Shown: in pieces, positions 39,543-44,914 of the stretch
How the letters are laid out: every line of letters begins with the position of its first letter
Position numbering within the stretch: the first letter of the stretch is position 1
Assembly (NCBI GenBank): GCA_016937795.1
Contig: JAFGVV010000022.1
Span: 1 to 44,914, forward strand
DNA from: Paludibacteraceae bacterium
GTDB taxonomy: Bacteria > Bacteroidota > Bacteroidia > Bacteroidales > Paludibacteraceae
Reading direction: 5' to 3'
DNA length: 44,914 nucleotides
Translations under genes and position numbers: made by a program
Notes under the pieces: model-generated
What the model was told of the DNA's origin: nothing
Database searches by the model: none
What the model saw: the letters and a program-made list of their open reading frames with translations, nothing else

Positions 39543-42431
39543 TTATCTCACTCCCTGCTTTAGTTCGTCGGGACTTCCTTTGGTGAAGAAATTAATTGGC
39601 GCTGCGGTTTTTTCGTATAAATCTTTGATCTGCTGAATATCTACCGTTTGTTCCGGGCGGAAGGCCTGCGAATTCATGTAACTTATTATCGAATAGCGCA
39701 TTTGTGCTGCTACAGGACGTTCGTTTAAACGGTTGTCAATGTCCATGCTTGTCATCATAAGTTTACCATTTCCAACTTTGGCTTCGAAAAGCGAACTTAG
39801 TTTGCGGTTTACAAACCATGTGTCGATGGGTTGCACTATGGGTTGAAAACCTTTCGGAAAATCGGTCAGCAGCATGGTTTGCGTTCGGTTTATCAGTTCC
39901 CACCATTGCATATTGCCCCACGATTCGGTTACAAAATTCTTAAATACAGGGTGATAATGATTGATAAATACGCCTGTAGTGTGCGGTGGACGCATTTTAA
40001 ACCACGAAGTATTCCAGAAAACCGGACTGTAATATTGCTGTACATCTTTTCCGTATTCAATTTTTCCGGCTGCTGTGAGCAATACTTTTCCACCTTTTTC
40101 GAGTGTCTCAATGGCCTTCTGATCCAACGAATTGCTGATATACACTTCCTTGTTCCCAACTTCAGGCAAAGTGGCGGGGTACACCCAAAAATCCCAGTCG
40201 TTTACAATGTCGGTGCCTTCGATACCAATTTCCAGATTCAACTTTTGTGCATTTGTGAATTCACTAAGCTCAGAGCTGAATTTGCCTACGGACTGATTGC
40301 TGCCGATTTGTATTTCGTTTACTTTGAATTTTCCCTTTTGCAAAGCATTGCCGTAAGTGTCCGAAATTTTCCAGAATACGTTTACATTCTTCAGATTTTC
40401 CTTTCCAAAATGTGCAAATTCAATTTCAACTTCGGCAGTTTCATTGTTTTTGTACACAAACTTTTCAGTGCGAATCAATGGAACTGTGGCGCTGCAAAAA
40501 CGTCTGAATTCAGCAGCTGTCATATAGCCTTTTTCATCCCAGAATGCATCCAGTAATCCTACAAGAGCAGTTCCCTGTCCAGAGAAATCGTTCAGACTCA
40601 GTAATTGAAATCCTGCATAATCCGGTGTGCGAAGTGTGCGTTCAATCTCGTGTTTGTAACACAGCGCCTGTAACTGTCCCGATGCCATAAGAAATTCGTG
40701 GCTCATTTCAGCCATGTCATTGTCGGCCAAATGTTCGCGGAAAAGTTCGAAGTTGCGTGCACGGGTGTTACCTGTATATTTTTTTATTTCGTCGAAATTA
40801 GGGAATACACACCACTGACCGGTTTCGTGCGACACATAAGGTTCCTTAATGCTGTCGATGCGCTGACGGTAATCGCTCATGCTTTCGGGGCGTGAGCGGC
40901 TCCACTCGAGTCCGCGTGCTCCGGCTTTTACGTGAAACTGGTTGGCGGGTTGCCACGACCAGCTTTGTCCTACCGAAGCACCGGTATAAACTCTTCGCGT
41001 ATCTGTTTTTTTCCAGAAATTCACAAACTTACTTACCCACGGAACCCAGTTTCCGCGTGGTTCGTTGCCCGCAGCCAGAAAGGTAAAGGATGCGTAATTT
41101 CCGAAATCTCTGGTCAGTCTGATGGTTTCGTCCATCAAATATTTATCAATGGGCAATCCGCGTCCCAGTTGTGTGCTGTGATTTGGCCAGCTTGGTCCTT
41201 CGGGTTGCAGGTAAAAGCCAATTTTATCAGCTGCCACAAAAGCTGCTTCGGGCGGACAGTAAGAGTGAAAGCGCATGTGGTTTAACCCGTAGGCCTTGCA
41301 AATGCGAAATACGCGCTCCCACGAGGCAACATCCATAGGAGGATAGCCTGTGAGTGGGAAAAGCGCATTTTCCACTGTTCCTCTGAGCATGGTTTTTCGT
41401 CCGTTGATGTAAAAATACTTTCCTTCGATGCTGATTTCGCGCATCCCGAATTGTACCGTTTTGTGGTCGCTGAGTTTGTCGCTTTTTAGTTCGGCGCTGA
41501 GTTTATACAATGCCTGATCAAATTCATCCCAGGTCAGCATTTCGCTACCCATTGGAAGTATATATTCAAAATGCTGAATTTCCTTGGATTTGGAAATGCT
41601 CAGGTCGAAACTGACAGGTTTTACAGTGTGTTTTTTCTCAGAATTAAAGCTCTTAGCCGAAAACACGATGGAGCTTTTGCGTGCTTTTCCGGTGTTGTTA
41701 AGAATAGCTACTTTTATTTTTGCCTGTTTATTTTTCAAGTCGGGAAAAATCTGAATATCATCGAACGAAATTTTGTCGAACACCTGAAGTTCAATTTTTC
41801 CCACTACACCGTTCCAGTTTCCCTGTGTGTGGTCGGTGATGCTGTGCGAATTTGCGCCCACATCCACATCTTTCATTCGGTTGTCTATGCAAATGGACAA
41901 GATGTTTTTACCGGGTTTCACATAAGGCGTTACGTTAAATCTATGTGCTGTGGTCAGCGAATTGTTGGTGCCGGCTTCCTTTCCGTTTATCCAGATGTGG
42001 CTTGTGAAATGCACTCTTTCCAGGAAAAGAATGATTTCCTGACCGCGCCATGTGGCTGGGATTTGAATTTCTTTCTGATACCATGCCGGACCTACATAAT
42101 ATTTGTTTTGCGTAAGCCAGAATGGAACTTTAATATTGCCCGGCTGGCGAAATTTTGCCATATAAGGATTATGATACCACGAACTGTCGTAAATGCTGGC
42201 TGTAAACTTAGTGGTGAGCGAAATATCGTCGCCCTTGAGGTTGTCGACCAGCGAACCCGGAAGTTGCACTTCGTCAGTCAGGTTTTTCTGAAACCATTTT
42301 TCCTGAATGCCTCTGTCTGAAGCGTCAAGAGCAAATTTCCATTTTCCTGATAAATCGATGGTGCTTTTTTGTCCGGTAAGGTCGGCTGTATAAACTGCGA
42401 GAATCGAAAGAATAATAAGTATTTTTCTCAT
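39543..42431 (-). CDS. GH2-family glycoside hydrolase, specificity unresolved
   Basis: This is a predicted exported retaining glycosidase of the beta-galactosidase/beta-mannosidase/beta-glucuronidase clan. The 962-residue product has a signal peptide (about 1-20), a sugar-binding jelly-roll (about 25-220: WYQKEIQIPATWRGQEIILFLERVHFTSHIWINGKEAG) and an Ig-like domain (about 225-335). The TIM barrel from about 338 carries the acid/base in AAGNEPRG (E457) and a probable nucleophile in SHETGQW (E536). A long C-terminal part of about 350 residues is of unassigned fold. The barrel lacks the usual spacing and text of well-studied GH2 enzymes, so the natural linkage is open; a beta-mannosidase for the mannan core would suit the locus but is not shown. 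It is convergent with the GH76 gene. Confidence 0.75.
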   Translation of the reverse strand: MRKILIILSILAVYTADLTGQKSTIDLSGKWKFALDASDRGIQEKWFQKNLTDEVQLPGSLVDNLKGDDISLTTKFTASIYDSSWYHNPYMAKFRQPGNIKVPFWLTQNKYYVGPAWYQKEIQIPATWRGQEIILFLERVHFTSHIWINGKEAGTNNSLTTAHRFNVTPYVKPGKNILSICIDNRMKDVDVGANSHSITDHTQGNWNGVVGKIELQVFDKISFDDIQIFPDLKNKQAKIKVAILNNTGKARKSSIVFSAKSFNSEKKHTVKPVSFDLSISKSKEIQHFEYILPMGSEMLTWDEFDQALYKLSAELKSDKLSDHKTVQFGMREISIEGKYFYINGRKTMLRGTVENALFPLTGYPPMDVASWERVFRICKAYGLNHMRFHSYCPPEAAFVAADKIGFYLQPEGPSWPNHSTQLGRGLPIDKYLMDETIRLTRDFGNYASFTFLAAGNEPRGNWVPWVSKFVNFWKKTDTRRVYTGASVGQSWSWQPANQFHVKAGARGLEWSRSRPESMSDYRQRIDSIKEPYVSHETGQWCVFPNFDEIKKYTGNTRARNFELFREHLADNDMAEMSHEFLMASGQLQALCYKHEIERTLRTPDYAGFQLLSLNDFSGQGTALVGLLDAFWDEKGYMTAAEFRRFCSATVPLIRTEKFVYKNNETAEVEIEFAHFGKENLKNVNVFWKISDTYGNALQKGKFKVNEIQIGSNQSVGKFSSELSEFTNAQKLNLEIGIEGTDIVNDWDFWVYPATLPEVGNKEVYISNSLDQKAIETLEKGGKVLLTAAGKIEYGKDVQQYYSPVFWNTSWFKMRPPHTTGVFINHYHPVFKNFVTESWGNMQWWELINRTQTMLLTDFPKGFQPIVQPIDTWFVNRKLSSLFEAKVGNGKLMMTSMDIDNRLNERPVAAQMRYSIISYMNSQAFRPEQTVDIQQIKDLYEKTAAPINFFTKGSPDELKQGVR

Positions 42432-42609
42432 TATAAGATAATTATTTTGGGTAAAAGTGTTTTTATATTAGTTTTTTTGAGCGTTTTTGAATTGTCTGTT
42501 TCCTTATGCAAAAGAAACTAAATATGCTTTACTCCGAAATGGAATAACGTACAGAATAAATAAAAATGATACAAAGGTTTTTTTGTGGGATGTTTTCGCA
42601 CTTAATTTG

Positions 42610-42617
42610 TATTTTTG
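42610..42617 (+). promoter_or_regulatory. Bacteroidetes -7 box (TATTTTTG) upstream of recQ
   Basis: TATTTTTG matches TAnnTTTG and lies about 29 bases before the preferred ATG at 42646. A TTTG at 42582-42585 is a possible -33 box with somewhat long spacing (24 bases). The box lies inside the longer open frame that begins at 42487, supporting the later start. Confidence 0.5.
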
Positions 42618-42645
42618 CATTAACGAATATAGCAATTTATTACGA

Positions 42646-44559
42646 ATGGAGAAATTTACTACCATACTGAAACAATACTGGGGCTACGATAATTTTCGTG
42701 CGTTGCAGGGCGACATTATTAAAAGTGTGGCCTCAGGGCGCGATACGCTCGGTTTAATGCCTACGGGCGGTGGTAAATCGCTTACTTTTCAGGTACCGGC
42801 TCTGGCTATGGAAGGCGTTTGTGTTGTGGTGACACCTCTGATTGCTCTGATGAAAGATCAGGTGGAAAACCTCAAACGTCGGGAGATAAGCGCAGCAGCC
42901 ATTTTTACAGGAATGACTTCCAATGAAATTCTGCGTGTGCTCGAAAATGCCGTGCACGAAGCTTACAAGTTTCTTTATGTGTCGCCTGAGCGACTAGCCA
43001 CGCCTGCGTTTATTGAAAAGCTTAAGCTTATGCGGGTTTGCCTGCTGGCTGTTGACGAGTCGCACTGTATTTCGCAGTGGGGTTACGACTTTCGTCCTTC
43101 GTATCTGAAAATTTCAGAAGTGCGTCAGTATTTGCCCGATGTGCCTGTGCTGGCGCTTACGGCTACTGCCACGCCCGAAGTGGTGGACGATATTCAGGAA
43201 AAACTCCAGTTCAAAGAAAAAAATGTATTTCGCAAAAGTTTTCATCGCAGCAATCTGGCTTATGTGGTGCGCACAACCGAAAATAAGGAGGAGTATCTGC
43301 TGAAAATTCTGAAAAATGTGCCCGGAACTTCGGTGGTGTATGTACGCAACCGAAAACGAACAAAGGAGATTGCTGATTTTTTGGTGCAAAATGGAGTAAG
43401 CGCGGAGCATTTTCATGCCGGACTGACCAATCAGGTGAAAGATGCGCGACAATTGCGCTGGAAAAATGATGAAACCAGGGTTATTGTGTCTACCAATGCT
43501 TTTGGCATGGGCATCGACAAGGCAGAAGTGCGATCAGTGGTGCATCTCGATTTGCCTGATTCCATTGAAGCTTACTTTCAGGAAGCGGGCAGGGCAGGGC
43601 GTGACGAGAAGAAGGCTTTTGCTGTAATTCTTTACAACAATGGCGATGCGGTGAAAATGCGCAAACGTGTTTCCGATTCATTTCCGGGTAAAGAAATGGT
43701 TGTGAAAGTGTACGAGGCACTTGCCAATTATCTGCAGGTGGGCGTGGGTTCCGCGCTCGATGCGGTGTTTGCTTTCGATATTGCCGACTTTTGCAGTCGC
43801 TTTAAATTGCCCATTCTGATTACATATAATAGTCTTAAAATATTGCAGCAGGCTGGTTACCTTGATCTTACCGACGAGCAGGATAATTCTTCCCGGGTGG
43901 TTTTTGTAGTTGGGAAAGATGATTTATATAAAGTAAAAAACAGTGCTGAGCAGGAAAAATTGATACATGTTTTGCTGCGTTCGTATACCGGACTTTTTAC
44001 CGACCCGGCCTATATTGACGAGGATGTGCTTGCAAAACGGCTTGGTTGGACGCGTGAGCAGGTTTACGAGGCGTTGATTGCGCTTTCGAAGGATAGGATT
44101 GTTCAGTATATTCCCCGTAAGAAAACACCTTTTCTGACTTTTACACGCGAACGTGAAGACATCGGGCGTTTGGTGCTGAGTAAAGAGGCTTACGATGACC
44201 GTCGCGAAAGATATGTGTCGAGGGTGAAAAGTATACTCGATTATGCTCAGGAAGAAATAAACTGCAGGAGTCAGGTGTTGTTGTCGTACTTTGGTGAGAA
44301 AAATACACAAGTTTGCGGACAGTGCGACATTTGTCTGAAAAATAAAGAGAAATCAGTTTCGGATCCTGAGTTTGCTGAAATTTCCGATAAAATTATTGCA
44401 ACCCTATGTGATGGACCAGCTATTGTTACTTCAGTCGTTCGTAAGCTGGGATTAAATGAACACAAAGTTCTCAAAGTTGTACGGTTTTTGCTTGATAATT
44501 CTGTTATTTTTGAAGATGATTTTGGACGATTAGAGTTGAAAACTAAAAAAAACATCTAA
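42646..44559 (+). CDS. recQ: RecQ-family ATP-dependent DNA helicase
   Basis: This is a 3'-5' DNA helicase acting in recombination and fork repair. From ATG 42646 it has 637 residues. The superfamily-2 motor is complete: Walker A MPTGGGKS (38-45), DESH with the RecQ-specific HCISQWGYDFRPSY, TATATP, AFGMGIDK and the arginine-finger motif QEAGRAGRDE. The zinc-binding and winged-helix RQC region follows, with four cysteines in NCRSQVLLSYF and VCGQCDIC. A short winged-helix-like tail ends the protein; a classical HRDC domain is not evident. A 53-residue upstream extension in the same frame has no family similarity and covers the promoter. It is unrelated to the adjacent PUL. Confidence 0.93.
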   Translation: MEKFTTILKQYWGYDNFRALQGDIIKSVASGRDTLGLMPTGGGKSLTFQVPALAMEGVCVVVTPLIALMKDQVENLKRREISAAAIFTGMTSNEILRVLENAVHEAYKFLYVSPERLATPAFIEKLKLMRVCLLAVDESHCISQWGYDFRPSYLKISEVRQYLPDVPVLALTATATPEVVDDIQEKLQFKEKNVFRKSFHRSNLAYVVRTTENKEEYLLKILKNVPGTSVVYVRNRKRTKEIADFLVQNGVSAEHFHAGLTNQVKDARQLRWKNDETRVIVSTNAFGMGIDKAEVRSVVHLDLPDSIEAYFQEAGRAGRDEKKAFAVILYNNGDAVKMRKRVSDSFPGKEMVVKVYEALANYLQVGVGSALDAVFAFDIADFCSRFKLPILITYNSLKILQQAGYLDLTDEQDNSSRVVFVVGKDDLYKVKNSAEQEKLIHVLLRSYTGLFTDPAYIDEDVLAKRLGWTREQVYEALIALSKDRIVQYIPRKKTPFLTFTREREDIGRLVLSKEAYDDRRERYVSRVKSILDYAQEEINCRSQVLLSYFGEKNTQVCGQCDICLKNKEKSVSDPEFAEISDKIIATLCDGPAIVTSVVRKLGLNEHKVLKVVRFLLDNSVIFEDDFGRLELKTKKNI

Positions 44560-44914
44560 TATTCGCGCTATAAGATATTGTGATTATGATTTTCAGGTTT
44601 GAAATGTAGTAAAAAGTCATTTATTTGTCTTTGATTTGTAAGAGAAAATATGGCGTTTTTTTGTAGTGTTGAAAAATAATTTTATCGTTCGTAGTTAAAT
44701 TATTGATTGGTTGAATGTGCGTAAAGCTCATTAAACTAGAGTGATGTGAAAATGCAGATACTCAGATTAGAATATTTTTATTTTTTTTCTTCATAATTAT
44801 TTGCGTATTACAAAAAAAGAGTGCATCTTTGCAGAGTAAACAAACAGATAAATTTTTCATAGTTAAGGTTTAGGTTAAAATGTGCAATGGGTGGCTGTGA
44901 AGTTACCCATTGTT
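44560..44914 (+). other. 355-bp gene-free tail with promoter and transcript start
   Basis: No coding frame is seen from the recQ stop to the window edge. The DNA is very A/T-rich. The only clear signals are a promoter match (44800-44831) and, about 48 bases after its likely start point, the hairpin CAATGGGT (44885-44892) with ACCCATTG (44905-44912), which extends by wobble pairs to 12 bp. The gene or RNA served by this promoter lies partly or wholly beyond the window. Confidence 0.5.
44800..44831 (+). promoter_or_regulatory. Well-spaced Bacteroidetes promoter (-33 TTTG, -7 CATCTTTG)
   Basis: TTTG at 44800-44803 and CATCTTTG at 44824-44831 are separated by 20 bases, close to the spacing expected for the major Bacteroidetes sigma factor. 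The -7 box differs from TAnnTTTG at one base. Transcription would start near 44837. Confidence 0.55.

Noticed and set aside
41571..42320. 249-codon plus-strand frame inside the GH2 gene
   Set aside because: Antisense to the jelly-roll and Ig-like domains of the GH2 protein; no family features and unusual cysteine and phenylalanine content.
42487..42645. N-terminal extension of RecQ from an earlier ATG
   Set aside because: The 53 extra residues have no RecQ similarity and cover a promoter box at 42610-42617; the family start MEKFTTILKQYWG is at 42646.
1..44914. tRNA, rRNA, CRISPR, prophage or toxin-antitoxin genes
   Set aside because: I looked for cloverleaf-like tracts, regular repeat-spacer arrays, integrases and small paired genes and found none I could support by eye.

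Overview
This window comes from a member of the Bacteroidota, most likely the order Bacteroidales. The evidence is the Bacteroidetes-type -7 box (TAnnTTTG) upstream of several genes, SusC/SusD outer-membrane pairs, a hybrid two-component system, two proteins with type IX secretion (T9SS) C-terminal sorting domains, zinc-free forms of S14 and L36, and mostly weak Shine-Dalgarno signals. A Paludibacter-like relative is plausible, but species cannot be read from the sequence alone.

Bases 1-9620 (+ strand) hold the distal part of the S10/spc/alpha ribosomal supercluster: rplX (5' cut by the window), rplE, rpsN, rpsH, rplF, rplR, rpsE, rpmD, rplO, secY, map, infA, rpmJ, rpsM, rpsK, rpsD, rpoA, rplQ. 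It ends in a strong intrinsic terminator. Several spacers carry stable hairpins or G/C-run repeat elements. Bases 9726-14504 hold a secreted metallophosphoesterase, an APC-type permease and a FetA/FetB-like ABC exporter pair. The intergenic DNA here is rich in structure: three palindromic 23-bp iterons, a ~195-bp MITE-like element with 19-bp terminal inverted repeats, and a ~100-bp multi-hairpin element.

Bases 14596-42431 form a polysaccharide utilisation locus (PUL) whose enzymes point to alpha-mannan, probably fungal and probably decorated. The first half is centred on a hybrid two-component sensor/regulator (HTCS). On the minus strand it has a GxGYxYP-PA14-T9SS protein and a GH95-GH43 fusion; on the plus strand, a GH76 lipoprotein and a GH125 exo-alpha-1,6-mannosidase. 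The second half has its own regulation: an ECF sigma factor, a T9SS-exported double-LamG protein, a FecR-type anti-sigma factor, an STN-domain SusC, SusD, a SusE/F-like lipoprotein and a second GH76. A convergent GH2-family enzyme closes the locus. In the likely working model, the surface GH76 (acidic residues after its lipobox cysteine) cuts the alpha-1,6 backbone, SusCD imports the fragments, and the periplasmic GH76, GH125 and GH95-GH43 finish them. HTCS senses fragments in the periplasm, and SusC/FecR/sigma signals transport across the envelope.

The window ends with a RecQ-family helicase gene and a 355-bp gene-free tail that carries a good promoter match and a terminal hairpin, apparently the start of a transcript continuing beyond the window.
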